Counted from the first letter of the stretch, positions 1 through 8,636 are shown. The stretch: DNA of 64,000 nucleotides from an uncultured Prevotellaceae bacterium (GCA_902786665.1 CADADN010000003.1:1-64000), one strand, 5' to 3'. A program made the numbers and translations. The notes: generated by a model from the letters alone, not told the origin.

Positions 1-146
1 GGGGTTAACATCGACTTTTCCAAAAAACGGGAAGAAAATGTTCAAAATCTTTCGTAGGTGTAAAGTACTGTTAGTTAACACTTCTGAACACCATTTTACG
101 ATGCCAAAAAGCCCTCGGTTGTGCAAATGTTGTGCAAAAACGGTGT

Positions 147-182
147 CAAAAAAAATCAAGTGCCTGAAAATCAGACACTTGA
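147..182 (-). terminator. Rho-independent terminator of tRNA-Pro
   Basis: Read on the minus strand, an 11-bp hairpin (TCAAGTG arm, positions 156-182, one mismatch/wobble) is followed directly by a run of eight T residues (positions 155-148). It lies 12 bases beyond the 3' end of the tRNA gene, so it most likely ends that transcript. Confidence 0.8.
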
Positions 183-194
183 CTCTTGCATTTG

Positions 195-267
195 TCGGGA
201 TTACTGGACTCGAACCAGCGACCTCGCGCCCCCCAGACGTGTGCGCTACCAACTGCGCTAAATCCCG
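195..267 (-). tRNA. tRNA-Pro (anticodon GGG)
   Basis: On the minus strand this folds as a 73-base cloverleaf: acceptor CGGGATT/AATCCCG with discriminator A, D stem GCGC/GCGC, anticodon loop CTGGGGG giving anticodon GGG, and T arm with TTCGAGT. C1-G72 with A73 is usual for bacterial tRNA-Pro. The 3' CCA is not encoded (CAA follows). The anticodon stem CACGT/GCGCG contains one A-C mismatch at 28-42 and a wobble pair at 31-39. A reading frame on the opposite strand through this gene is not a protein gene. Confidence 0.88.
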
Positions 268-278
268 ATTTTGCGTTG

Positions 279-310
279 CAAAGGTAGGCTTTATTTTTGA
301 ATAACGCAAA
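279..310 (-). promoter_or_regulatory. Promoter of tRNA-Pro
   Basis: On the minus strand a TTTG box (310-307) and a TACCTTTG box (286-279) are separated by 20 bases, matching the Bacteroidetes housekeeping promoter pattern TTTG-N19-21-TAnnTTTG. The downstream box ends 11 bases before the mature tRNA start. Confidence 0.75.
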
Positions 311-420
311 TTTTAAGGCAGTTTTTTTTGTTTTTTCTTGAACTCAACGATATTTTTGCACTTTCCAACTTATACTAGGGGCTCTTCAATAGCTATTTTT
401 CACTTTTAAACGTCGTATGC

Positions 421-1110
421 TCAATCATAAAAAGTAATCCAGTTGGTGCGGTACTTGTAGTCGGCGGCCTGTTTGCTTTCTGGGAATATCTCTTTCACCT
501 TCCCGGAGTTGTCTCTGTACCATGCGTAGTTCCAACCAGCGCCCATGTCCAAATAGATGGCATTGGTGATTTTGTTGTCCATCAGGCATTTGATGTAATA
601 TTCAAGTGTGACGACCTTTCTCGACTCCACCAGGCATAGGCTCCCGTCCTTCTCACATAAAGCGCGGTATCGGGTTCTGTTCTTCCGCATACGTTCCCAC
701 ATCGGCGTCTGCTTGCCATTGAGGATGATGAGAAACTGACAAAAGGCCATCCGGCAGGTGGGGTGGGTGTTCAGGAAGGTTGTCTTGTCCATAAACGCCC
801 ATTTGTCCCCATACCACACGAAAGCTCCTGTGTTGGCACGGCAGTTATATCCTTTGTGCCATGTCCCGCTGCTCACATGGGCGTCTGCCACGTTGGTGTG
901 TGCAAACGTCGACAGCCGCTGGCCGGTGAAGGCGGCCTCGCAGCAGAATGTCACTCGGGAGTCGCTGCTCGTCGGCATGCTCCCCAGGGTCAAGTCGATG
1001 GAGTTGAAGTCGGGATAATAAAAGGTGAGGTCTGATGTTTGTACGACCTCTGTGGCAGAGAGATGGATGATGGAGAAGAGGATAGGCAGGGTGAAGATGA
1101 GTCTTTTCAT
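421..1110 (-). CDS. Secreted protein, possibly phosphodiester-glycosidase (NAGPA)-like
   Basis: A 229-residue protein with an N-terminal signal peptide (a lysine-arginine start, then a hydrophobic stretch to about residue 19). The rest looks globular. The region CQFLIILNGKQ (about residues 124-134) and the motif NAIYLDMGAGWNYAWY near the end recall the NAGPA-type phosphodiester glycosidase fold, where a conserved Asp/Gly-rich stretch lies in the same place. This is a resemblance by eye, not a firm assignment. Several cysteines suggest disulfides in the periplasm or outside the cell. It is a single gene on the minus strand with a good promoter of its own, divergent from the next gene. Confidence 0.6.
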   Translation of the reverse strand: MKRLIFTLPILFSIIHLSATEVVQTSDLTFYYPDFNSIDLTLGSMPTSSDSRVTFCCEAAFTGQRLSTFAHTNVADAHVSSGTWHKGYNCRANTGAFVWYGDKWAFMDKTTFLNTHPTCRMAFCQFLIILNGKQTPMWERMRKNRTRYRALCEKDGSLCLVESRKVVTLEYYIKCLMDNKITNAIYLDMGAGWNYAWYRDNSGKVKEIFPESKQAADYKYRTNWITFYD

Positions 1111-1189
1111 ATGGCTTTACGGGGTGGATGGTGAGTGGTGGATGGTAATCGTCATAAGGGTTTATCCCATTTTTGATTCTTTTGAAGAA

Positions 1190-1220
1190 CAAAAGTAGGA
1201 AAAAACCATGGAAAAGCAAA
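1190..1220 (-). promoter_or_regulatory. Promoter for the 421-1110 gene
   Basis: On the minus strand TTTG (1220-1217) and TACTTTTG (1197-1190) lie 19 bases apart, a close match to the Bacteroidetes promoter. It sits 80 bases upstream of the start codon at 1110. Confidence 0.65.
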
Positions 1221-1229
1221 AATATTGCG

Positions 1230-1237
1230 TATTTTTG
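1230..1237 (+). promoter_or_regulatory. Putative -7 box for the SH3-domain gene
   Basis: TATTTTTG fits TAnnTTTG and lies 48 bases before the ATG at 1285. No clear upstream TTTG box is present, so this is only a probable site. It faces away from the minus-strand promoter next to it. Confidence 0.4.
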
Positions 1238-1284
1238 TACCCCGATAGGTAAGGATATGTCAAGATTATTAAAACGTGAATGAT

Positions 1285-1737
1285 ATGAAAAGGATTTTTC
1301 TGGCGATGACCTTTGTTTTCATCGCATGCAATTTGGTTGCGCAGACTGACAGGATGAAAGTCGTGGTGACCAATGACGGACAATTGGTGGGGAGGTTTGT
1401 GAGAGAGACTGCCACCTCATACATTGCCAATCCCGTAGACTGGGAGGAAGTGATTTCAAAGAAAGAGGGGCGTGTGGAGGTTTGGACGCCGGAGAAGGGT
1501 AAGGGATTTGTAGCACGAAAATCCGGGGTGACTGGCAACATCAACGTGCGCAAAGGACCATCTACAAATACCGCTGTCGTGACTAAGATAACAGAGGCTG
1601 ACAGTAATAAAGACTATCCCGATAATGTCTTTAAGTGCATCGGAAAGACCAAAGGATGGTACAAAATCAAGATTAAAGGAAAGGTGGGTTATGTCAGGCA
1701 GGACCTGGTGGAATGGGCTGCCTACTATGCCGATTGA
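1285..1737 (+). CDS. Secreted bacterial SH3-domain protein
   Basis: A 150-residue exported protein. The start ATG at 1285 is preferred over the in-frame GTG at 1276 because it places the signal peptide (KRIF, then a hydrophobic stretch ending VAQ) at the very N terminus. The C-terminal half carries a bacterial SH3 (SH3_3) signature: GNINVRKGPSTNTAVV, then GWYKIKIKGKVGYV and a final hydrophobic strand. Such domains usually bind peptidoglycan or cell-wall peptides in the periplasm. There is no catalytic domain, so it may be a stand-alone targeting or sensing module. Its neighbour downstream is the phosphatase at 1865, with a 127-base gap. Confidence 0.75.
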   Translation: MKRIFLAMTFVFIACNLVAQTDRMKVVVTNDGQLVGRFVRETATSYIANPVDWEEVISKKEGRVEVWTPEKGKGFVARKSGVTGNINVRKGPSTNTAVVTKITEADSNKDYPDNVFKCIGKTKGWYKIKIKGKVGYVRQDLVEWAAYYAD

Positions 1738-1864
1738 ATCCTTGATGGCTGGATACTTCCCGTCTTCCTCAAAAGTAAGGCTTTCCTTCTGGCTCAGTAT
1801 GCACTTTTTATGTGGGACTCATCACGTCTCCCCGGAAGATTGCAACTGACAACCTTTGGCAAAA

Positions 1865-2599
1865 ATGACGACCATGAGATGCCCTCGCCGTAAATTGAAC
1901 TTCCGTGACCTTGGCGGCATTCCCTTGCTCGATGGCAATGGGTGTGTGCCAAAGGGACTGTTCTGCCGCAGTGGGAAACTTAGCGTTCTCTCCAAGGAGG
2001 ATTGTGCGCGATTCCTTGATAAGCATCGTGTGGGATGTGTCATCGACTTGCGTACGCCCATTGAGGTATGCGAGTTCCCCGATCCATTGCCCGAAGATGT
2101 GGAATACCTGCAAATCCCCATCTTGAAGGACGCGGCTGTTGGTATCACTCATGAGACAGGCTCCGACCCGATGACCATCATCCGAAATCTGAGAAAACAT
2201 CCTGAGAAGCTCAAGGAGATGGTGCCCGACTTCAACCAATTATACCGACAGACCGTCACCGATGACTATAGTAGGAAGCAGTTGGACCATGTGGTGGATG
2301 TTTTGAGAAGGAATGCGGAAAAGGGGGTGTGCACGCTTTTCCATTGCACGGCCGGGAAGGACAGGACGGGGATTGCTTCCATGGCATTGCTCAAATCCTA
2401 TGGCGTCAGCGACGAAGAGATTGTAAGAGACTATATGCGGACAAATAGAAATGCCTTTTGGGCTACTATGAAGAAATGTGTTGCCATCGCACTCCTCACC
2501 AGAAACTGGAGTCTTGTCAAAACGGCATACCAGTCGTTCATGGCCGACAAAAGTTTGATTGTCATTGCTCTACGGAATTATGAAAAGAGTGCAGATTAG
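1865..2599 (+). CDS. Tyrosine-protein phosphatase-like protein (Y_phosphatase3 family)
   Basis: A protein of about 244 residues with the layout of the Y_phosphatase3 family: an N-terminal NFRDLGG motif, the central strand CVIDLRTP, and the P-loop HCTAGKDRTG (about residues 158-167), which has the CX5R active site and the Lys-Asp typical of family members that also act on phosphoinositides. There is no signal peptide, so it should act in the cytoplasm. The ATG at 1865 is chosen; an in-frame TTG lies three codons upstream and another ATG three codons downstream, and no Shine-Dalgarno decides between them. A second, secreted member of the family is encoded at 52634. Confidence 0.8.
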   Translation: MTTMRCPRRKLNFRDLGGIPLLDGNGCVPKGLFCRSGKLSVLSKEDCARFLDKHRVGCVIDLRTPIEVCEFPDPLPEDVEYLQIPILKDAAVGITHETGSDPMTIIRNLRKHPEKLKEMVPDFNQLYRQTVTDDYSRKQLDHVVDVLRRNAEKGVCTLFHCTAGKDRTGIASMALLKSYGVSDEEIVRDYMRTNRNAFWATMKKCVAIALLTRNWSLVKTAYQSFMADKSLIVIALRNYEKSAD

Positions 2600-2660
2600 T
2601 CCGACCACTCCGACCGCTCCGATTATTCCGACCACTCCGATCACTCTGAAAAACTCCGAT
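2590..2660 (+). repeat. 9-base periodic degenerate tandem repeat, tract 1
   Basis: About seven units fit the pattern TCCGANNAC: TCCGACCAC (2600), TCCGACCGC (2609), TCCGATTAT (2618), TCCGACCAC (2627), TCCGATCAC (2636), TCTGAAAAAC (2645, 10 bases) and TCCGAT (2655). The tract runs from the stop codon of the phosphatase gene to the base before the next ATG at 2661. A second tract of the same kind is at 35012-35056. Confidence 0.8.
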
Positions 2661-5222
2661 ATGAAAAAAGTATTGTTTTTCTTTTTGCTCCTTTCAATTC
2701 TCACTTCGGCAGTGGCTGTCGACGTGGATGCTGCCTCGTGGGCGTATTGCCGCATGCCAGGAGACTCCATGGTGTTGTCAAGTCCTACAGAGGGCGTGGT
2801 CAATGGCTTTTTTGTCGAGGAGGCGCAGATGAAAGATGACATCTTGCAGATGCTGTCACGCTTCGCCATCTATCTGAAAAATGATTTCCAAGAGTGCAAG
2901 GAACCCAACAGCCTCAATGAGCCATGCGGATGCTTCAAGGGAGAGAACACCATGGGCAGCGACGAAAGGGGGGTCAGGCCCAATGCCGACCTCTCCATGG
3001 TGTGCGCATTCCTCGTGAAATACGGAAAGGGTAGGGTGGAGTTGCCCGATGGGGTTACATGGGATGAATTGCAGCAAATGGCCATGAAGAGCCTCGTCTT
3101 CGCATACAGCACACACAAGGCCAACAAGCTCAAGGTGTGTGCCGGCAACAGATATTGGGGAAGCACGGGTGTTGGTGACGCTGTTTGGGAGAGTTCGCTA
3201 TGGGCCATGTCGGTCGCGTATTCTGCTTTCTTCCAATGGCACCTCCTTTCCGACTCGCAGAAAAAACATGTCTATCAGCTATTGAAGGCTGAATGTAACT
3301 ATGAATTGGAAAGGTCCATACCTACGGGGTATGTGGGTGACACCAAGGCGGAGGAGAACGGATGGGAGGTCGATGTCCTGGCTGCCACTTTGGGGCTGTT
3401 CCCCAATGACGAACTCGCATCAAGGTGGTTTGAAAGGCTACGGGAATTTGCCATCAACTGCCATTCCCAAAAAGATGATGCCGACAACGACTTGGTGATT
3501 GATCCGGAACATGACGGCAAAACCATAAAAGACTTGTTCATTGGTCAAAACCTCTATGATGACTTCACACTGCAGAATCACGATTATTTCCATACTTCAT
3601 ATCAAAACGTGGTCATCCAGGAACTAGGGGAGGCGGCACTGGCTCTCAAGTTGTTTCAGAAAGAATTGTACGGCGAGGAGAAGTGGAAGACAAATGCGCT
3701 GATGCACAACAACGACAATGTCATGCAGAAAGTGCTCTATTGGTTGGCACTCGCGGATGGGGAGCTTGCCATGCCCAATGGTAACGATTGGAGCCTCTTC
3801 CTCTACGACCAAATCACGTCATACAGCACCAACGCTTGCTTCTTGAGAGACCCGAAAGCGCTGATGCTGGAAAACCTCGCATACAAGATGATCAAGGCAA
3901 GGCAGACCACCACCAAGGACGGGAGTTGGCTGCTCAGGGCTGATGTGAAGGCAAGAAGGATGGGAGTTCAGGCACATCGCGTCATGATGACATGGCTCAT
4001 GCATGAGATGATGCCTACGGCGGAAATGAAACCTGTTGAATGGGAGGATTTCAACAGACAATACAGCAGGGCGAAAGTCTTCCATTCTCAGAACATCGTG
4101 AGGGCGGCCAACGAGCATCGCTTCGTCGTCTTCTCTTGGAGCAAGGGACTGGAAAGCTATACTGGCTACATCGCTGCCAACTCCGTGGACAAGAACAAGG
4201 TAATCGTGCCCTTCAGACTCAACAACACTGGAAATTTCCTTGGGTGGTATGTGGTGCAGGGGATGCGCACCGATGCAGTGCCCGTCGTTGAAAACGCCTG
4301 CAAGTTGGACGGCAACAGTTTTGTGATGAACGGCGAAATAGACACCAACGACTCCACGCTCAACAACCGTTTCGCCATCTATGCCACTCCGGGAAACGCC
4401 GTCGTCTATGCCGACTTCGTGCATGCCAACGACAGTGGCACCATTGTCAAGGAGAGGGGAGGGCTGATGGCTATCAGCGTGGATGAGTTGACCAAGACAA
4501 AACGCACTTTCCACACGGCTGATGGTGAGAAACTGCTTGATGGCAGCGAGACGGTATCCATGTTTGGACCTTGGCTCAATATCGACAATACATTTGGCGT
4601 GGTGTCATTGGGGCGCAAGCTGATGGCGTTTGACGAGAAAGCCCCTTGCAATTCCATCATGACGGCAAAACTCTATGCATCGTTTTCTGATGAGATGAGG
4701 AAGGTGAATAAGGGGGATGTGGTTGACAGAAGGGCCATTGTTTATTATTCCAACATCGATGCCGAAACCACTGCAAAGATGGCGAAACTCAACTGCCAAC
4801 TCCCGACAGCTGAGGGGTGGAACGCCGTCTTGGCTTTCGACCCGGACAGCACGGCTTTCCTTTTGCTTGCACGGTTTGCGGGGGAAGGGAAATGCGTGCT
4901 GAAGGATGTCAAGACGCCTTTCGGAGCACCGGTGTTCTTCCCGGGATGCACTATCATGGAAAATGGTTCTGAGGCCGCCTTCGTTGCAAAGGAAAACCAA
5001 TCTCTGGTTCAAGTGGTCAGATTCTTCATCGATGGGGTGGGGGTGGAGGCTGTCCAGGATGGGGATGACGCCATTCGCTTGCACAATCTCGTCAAGGGGA
5101 GGAACTCCGTCTTGGTGAATGCTTTCGCTAATGGAAAGAGATTTACCAAGATGTTGAAAATCAAAAAGAAAGACTTGAAAATCACATTGACAGCAGAAGA
5201 ACTGCTGATAGAGAAAATGTAG
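2661..5222 (+). CDS. Large exported protein, possibly a polysaccharide lyase of alpha/alpha-toroid plus beta-sandwich type
   Basis: A protein of 853 residues. The ATG at 2661 is chosen because it gives a clean signal peptide (MKKVLFFFLLLSILTSAVA) and because the sequence before it is the 9-base repeat, which happens to be open in this frame. The first half is helical and rich in aromatic, Asn and His residues, including NHDYFHTSYQN (about residues 307-317). The second half is beta-rich and resembles the sandwich domains behind toroid domains in heparinase- or alginate-type lyases (EHRFVVFSWSKGLESY, ADFVHANDSGTIV). No sequence motif I can name fixes the substrate. No SusC/SusD pair or other glycan gene is next to it. 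A secreted glycan-active enzyme is an inference; a non-catalytic secreted protein is possible. Confidence 0.55.
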   Translation: MKKVLFFFLLLSILTSAVAVDVDAASWAYCRMPGDSMVLSSPTEGVVNGFFVEEAQMKDDILQMLSRFAIYLKNDFQECKEPNSLNEPCGCFKGENTMGSDERGVRPNADLSMVCAFLVKYGKGRVELPDGVTWDELQQMAMKSLVFAYSTHKANKLKVCAGNRYWGSTGVGDAVWESSLWAMSVAYSAFFQWHLLSDSQKKHVYQLLKAECNYELERSIPTGYVGDTKAEENGWEVDVLAATLGLFPNDELASRWFERLREFAINCHSQKDDADNDLVIDPEHDGKTIKDLFIGQNLYDDFTLQNHDYFHTSYQNVVIQELGEAALALKLFQKELYGEEKWKTNALMHNNDNVMQKVLYWLALADGELAMPNGNDWSLFLYDQITSYSTNACFLRDPKALMLENLAYKMIKARQTTTKDGSWLLRADVKARRMGVQAHRVMMTWLMHEMMPTAEMKPVEWEDFNRQYSRAKVFHSQNIVRAANEHRFVVFSWSKGLESYTGYIAANSVDKNKVIVPFRLNNTGNFLGWYVVQGMRTDAVPVVENACKLDGNSFVMNGEIDTNDSTLNNRFAIYATPGNAVVYADFVHANDSGTIVKERGGLMAISVDELTKTKRTFHTADGEKLLDGSETVSMFGPWLNIDNTFGVVSLGRKLMAFDEKAPCNSIMTAKLYASFSDEMRKVNKGDVVDRRAIVYYSNIDAETTAKMAKLNCQLPTAEGWNAVLAFDPDSTAFLLLARFAGEGKCVLKDVKTPFGAPVFFPGCTIMENGSEAAFVAKENQSLVQVVRFFIDGVGVEAVQDGDDAIRLHNLVKGRNSVLVNAFANGKRFTKMLKIKKKDLKITLTAEELLIEKM

Positions 5223-5246
5223 GTTGCGGCAAAGTCGCAACCTACA
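5218..5246. terminator. Hairpin between convergent genes (probable bidirectional terminator)
   Basis: A perfect 11-bp stem (TGTAGGTTGCG at 5218-5228 with CGCAACCTACA at 5236-5246, loop of 7) overlaps the stop codon of the upstream gene. It is followed by an AT-rich stretch rather than a pure T run. It sits where the plus-strand lyase-like gene and minus-strand fbp converge. Confidence 0.55.
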
Positions 5247-5283
5247 TTATTATAATATCAAGTCATATGGTGAACGCGTTTTC

Positions 5284-7278
5284 CTAAGCTTTGCGTCGGT
5301 CGCTTTCCTTGATGATGCCGTGACGGTAGGCGTAAAGCAGTTTCTCCAAGTCGGCGATTTGAAGACGGATTTCCGCCCCCCTGTCTGTATCGGCCACTCG
5401 CATGCGATAGGTTGACATCTCAACAATCTGCGTGGTGCCGAGGATGTCGGTGCCTCGGAGGATGGCGTCGCGGGCCGAGGTGAAGGGTTCGTGTTGAACC
5501 AGTTGGAAACCGCGGCTATGATAAACCAAGGTGTAGCCGGCAATGCCCGTTTCCTTGTGGTATGCTTCGGAGAAACCGCCGTCGATCACCATCAGTTTGC
5601 CGTCGGCCTTGATGGGGGTCTCGCCTGTCTTCACATGCACCGGTACGTGACCGTTGATGATATGGCGGTTGGGGCCTTCCACGCCGAAGGCATCCATGAT
5701 GCGGTCGCAGATGTCGGCGTTGTCGCGTAACTTGAAATAGTAGCCTTTCTCTTCCTTGTGAGTCTCCTTCTCCTTGAGGAAATAGCGCTCGAAAGTGGCC
5801 ATCTTCGACTTGCCGAAGAGGGGAGAGTCCTTGCCGCACCAGAGGTAGAGGAAATAGTCGATGGCGTGCTGGCGCTCGTCGGGTTCCGTGTCGCTCTCGA
5901 AGGCGGAGCGGATGAGCATCCCGATGTGGTGCATCAGGTCCATGCCGGTGAATTTCCTGCCGTTGTAGAGCTCCACTTCCTTGAACGAACCGTCGGCGTT
6001 GAGCGGGACGGAGGCGTGGAAGAGCAGATTGTTGTTGATGACGGCATACATGCACCCATGGCGCAGGATGAGACGGATGTGGCGGTGTAGTTTCTCACTC
6101 ACGGTGAATGAGTGGCGCAGGCGGTCCATCAACTGGCGTTCGCCAGTGGTCAGGGTGGTGGGTGAAGCTGGGTCTACGGTGGGGAAATGATTGCTGCTGA
6201 GCTGGTATTCCTCGCCGTTGAGGGTGATGACGCCTCGGCTGTAGTCCACTTGGCTGAGCACGTCGCGGTCGCCCATGTCCCATTCGGGGTGCCGGGCGGC
6301 CAATTGGGCCTCTATCTTGAATTGCAGGATGGAGATGGCTTTGTGCATGCGGGCGGTGAGCATGCGGCTCTTTTCGTCCATCGTGTTCTCGCCGAGGGTG
6401 CGTGGAAGGAACTCCTCGCAAGGGTCGTCGCCGTAGGTTTCAAGGGCGAAGGTGGCTAAGGGCATCAAGTTGATGCCGTAGCCTTCTTCCAGCGTGATGA
6501 GGTTGGCATAACGCAGGGAGAGGCGGAGCACGTTGCAGATGCAGGCTTCGTTGCCGGCGCAGGCACCCATCCAGAGGATGTCGTGGTTGCCCCATTGGAT
6601 GTCCCAACTGTGGTAGTCTTGCATCGTGTCCATGATGAGGTGGGCGCCGGGACCGCGGTCGTAGATGTCGCCGAGGATATGGAGTTGGTCGACGGCGAGG
6701 CGGTGGATCACATTGCAGATGGCAACGATGAAGGCGTCGGCACTGCCGGTGGAGATGATGGTGTCGGTGATGGCACTCACATAGTTGGTCTTGTCCACGT
6801 CTTCCGTACGCTCGTGAAGCAACTCCTGGATGATGTAGCTGAATTCAGGGGGGAGGATCTTGTTGACCTTGGAACGAGTGTATTTGCTCGACACGTCGCG
6901 GCAGACTTTCACCAAGTGATGGATGGTGATGTGATACCAGTCGTTGATGTCCTCCTCCGTTTCCTTCACCAGCTCGAGCTTCTCCCGGGGGTAATATATC
7001 AAGGTGCAAAGTTCTTTTTTCTCCGACTCTCTGATTTGGTTGCCAAAGAGTTCGTTCACCTTGCGCTTGATGTTGCCGGAGGCGTTCTTCAGGATGTGTT
7101 GGAAGGCTTCAAATTCGCCATGGATGTCGGCGAGGAAGTGTTCTGTTCCCTTGGGCAGTTGGAGGATGGCTTGCAGGTTGATGATTTCCGTGCTTGCCTC
7201 GGCAATGGTTGGGAAACGGTGCGATAACAATTGAAGATACCGCAAGTCTTGCATGATGTCTTGTGTCTTGTTGCTCAT
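5284..7278 (-). CDS. fbp: Fructose-1,6-bisphosphatase, class III
   Basis: A 664-residue protein that matches the class III FBPase family, which occurs in Firmicutes and Bacteroidetes and is unrelated to E. coli Fbp. The metallophosphatase motifs are visible: FLADIHGEFEAF (about residues 46-57), GDIYDRGPGAHLIMD (about 202-216), QWGNHDILWMGA (about 228-239) and INGHVPVHV near 560. It hydrolyses fructose 1,6-bisphosphate to fructose 6-phosphate in gluconeogenesis, in the cytoplasm. The length is typical for the family. The start is 16 bases downstream of the glycosyltransferase-like gene on the same strand, so the two are probably cotranscribed. Confidence 0.93.
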   Translation of the reverse strand: MSNKTQDIMQDLRYLQLLSHRFPTIAEASTEIINLQAILQLPKGTEHFLADIHGEFEAFQHILKNASGNIKRKVNELFGNQIRESEKKELCTLIYYPREKLELVKETEEDINDWYHITIHHLVKVCRDVSSKYTRSKVNKILPPEFSYIIQELLHERTEDVDKTNYVSAITDTIISTGSADAFIVAICNVIHRLAVDQLHILGDIYDRGPGAHLIMDTMQDYHSWDIQWGNHDILWMGACAGNEACICNVLRLSLRYANLITLEEGYGINLMPLATFALETYGDDPCEEFLPRTLGENTMDEKSRMLTARMHKAISILQFKIEAQLAARHPEWDMGDRDVLSQVDYSRGVITLNGEEYQLSSNHFPTVDPASPTTLTTGERQLMDRLRHSFTVSEKLHRHIRLILRHGCMYAVINNNLLFHASVPLNADGSFKEVELYNGRKFTGMDLMHHIGMLIRSAFESDTEPDERQHAIDYFLYLWCGKDSPLFGKSKMATFERYFLKEKETHKEEKGYYFKLRDNADICDRIMDAFGVEGPNRHIINGHVPVHVKTGETPIKADGKLMVIDGGFSEAYHKETGIAGYTLVYHSRGFQLVQHEPFTSARDAILRGTDILGTTQIVEMSTYRMRVADTDRGAEIRLQIADLEKLLYAYRHGIIKESDRRKA

Positions 7279-7294
7279 AGTATGCTTAGATGTG

Positions 7295-8620
7295 TCAGTA
7301 TTTCATCAAATGGCTTCTGAGGATGGCTGTGCCGCGGTCGTCGAGTGCGGTAACGGGCATGTAGCCTTCGTCAAGGTAGGTGGTCTCGCCAAGCACTTGG
7401 CAGATGCGGCGGGTGAATTGGTAGAGTTTCAGCTCCTTCAGGAGGGAAGCCAGGCGGGCCTCATCCATCGAGTCGAAACGGAAGACGGCGGTAAGGTCGC
7501 AGAGATGGCGGAGGGTCGCCGTGTCTTGGCGCAGGTGGTGGCGCAGGTTGAGAAGCATCACGCATGCGTTGCGGGTCGGCTCGTCGCTTTCGCGAAGCTT
7601 GTTTTCCTGCAACCGCCGAAGCATGGGGTTGGGAGTGAGAAGCGTGGTGTCCAAGGGTTTTGTGTCCTTGGGATGACGCAATTCAAAGGTGGGATGGGTC
7701 TCCTTGTGAAACTCGGGAATGGTGAGTTGGGCTTTGGCTATCCCCTCTTCCAAGTTGGACGTGACTCCTTGCTCCAAGGCGAAGAGATGGATGTCGTGCC
7801 ATTGCTTGGGGGTGATGCTACGAAGGTTGAGTATGTCTTCTGAGCATAATGGTTGTCGCTCTGTGCTGCCGCTCAGGCTGAGGTGGAGCAGGGAGCATAG
7901 GGCTTCGCGACTCTTTTGGTCGATGTGCATGCCTTTGTCGCTGTCAAGCACTTTTTGGTAGAGCACAAGTGTGCTGTGGGCGTAGTTTTCCTCACCCCAG
8001 TATTCGTCGGTGCGGGGGTCGGATACCAGTTCCACGCGGTTGGTGAGCCCTTCGTGCTGGACATATTCGCTCTCCTTGGGGTCGGAGGTGAGGATGGCAG
8101 CGGCTCCGCGGGTCATCGCCTTTTGGTAGCATATCATCTTCCATGTGCGCATGCCATATTCGGCTTCGATGAAATCAGGGTTCATGCCACCATAGGGGGA
8201 GAACACCACGGGGAAGCCGCGCTTGCGGGACCAAAGGGAGATGCGGGAGTTGAAATAGTGATAGCTGCCGTGCACATGGACAATCTGTGGCATCAGGGAA
8301 TAGAGGAGTTCCAAGTATCGCTTCTGGAGGGCGAGAAGGTTGACGGGGTGGCTTTTGCCATAGTTCGGATTGCCTGTGCCGATGCAATGGATGTGATATT
8401 TCCTTCCTGCTACTTCTGATGTTGCGCCAACGGGTATGCCATCCATTGGCTCGGATGTCGCTGGAGCGGCATCTGGCTCAAGCAGTTTGCGTTCGGGCGT
8501 GAGCATGGCAAGATGCACCTCGCACTCTTCACTCAAGAAGGTGAGGACTTTGTCGAGGAATGCTGCCAAGGCTGCATCTTCGGGCACGTAGGGGATGAAG
8601 TGTAGAACTCTCAATTCCAT
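7295..8620 (-). CDS. Glycosyltransferase-like protein with GT4-type N-terminal domain only
   Basis: A 441-residue protein. Residues 1 to about 230 look like the acceptor-side Rossmann domain of a GT4 glycosyltransferase: VLHFIPYVPEDAALAAFL at the start, QIVHVHGSYHYFNSRI near residue 135, FSPYGGMNPDFIE and ILTSDPKESEYV. The usual second Rossmann domain, which binds the nucleotide sugar and carries the EX7E motif, is not seen. Instead the C-terminal 200 residues are helical and charged. It may therefore be a non-catalytic or strongly diverged member. It is upstream of fbp by 16 bases. The substrate cannot be given. Confidence 0.6.
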   Translation of the reverse strand: MELRVLHFIPYVPEDAALAAFLDKVLTFLSEECEVHLAMLTPERKLLEPDAAPATSEPMDGIPVGATSEVAGRKYHIHCIGTGNPNYGKSHPVNLLALQKRYLELLYSLMPQIVHVHGSYHYFNSRISLWSRKRGFPVVFSPYGGMNPDFIEAEYGMRTWKMICYQKAMTRGAAAILTSDPKESEYVQHEGLTNRVELVSDPRTDEYWGEENYAHSTLVLYQKVLDSDKGMHIDQKSREALCSLLHLSLSGSTERQPLCSEDILNLRSITPKQWHDIHLFALEQGVTSNLEEGIAKAQLTIPEFHKETHPTFELRHPKDTKPLDTTLLTPNPMLRRLQENKLRESDEPTRNACVMLLNLRHHLRQDTATLRHLCDLTAVFRFDSMDEARLASLLKELKLYQFTRRICQVLGETTYLDEGYMPVTALDDRGTAILRSHLMKY

Positions 8621-8628
8621 TCGAGATG

Positions 8629-8636
8629 CAAAAATA
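8629..8636 (-). promoter_or_regulatory. Putative -7 box for the GT-like/fbp operon
   Basis: On the minus strand TATTTTTG fits TAnnTTTG just 8 bases before the start codon at 8620. No TTTG box is found at the expected distance, and the leader would be very short, so support is weak. Confidence 0.3.

Noticed and set aside
38-304. 88-codon plus-strand open frame
   Set aside because: It runs through the antisense strand of tRNA-Pro and its terminator; the amino-acid sequence is the well-known false product of a tRNA complement.
6583-7227. 214-codon frame opposite fbp
   Set aside because: Val/Asp/Gly-rich reverse reading of a well-identified enzyme gene.
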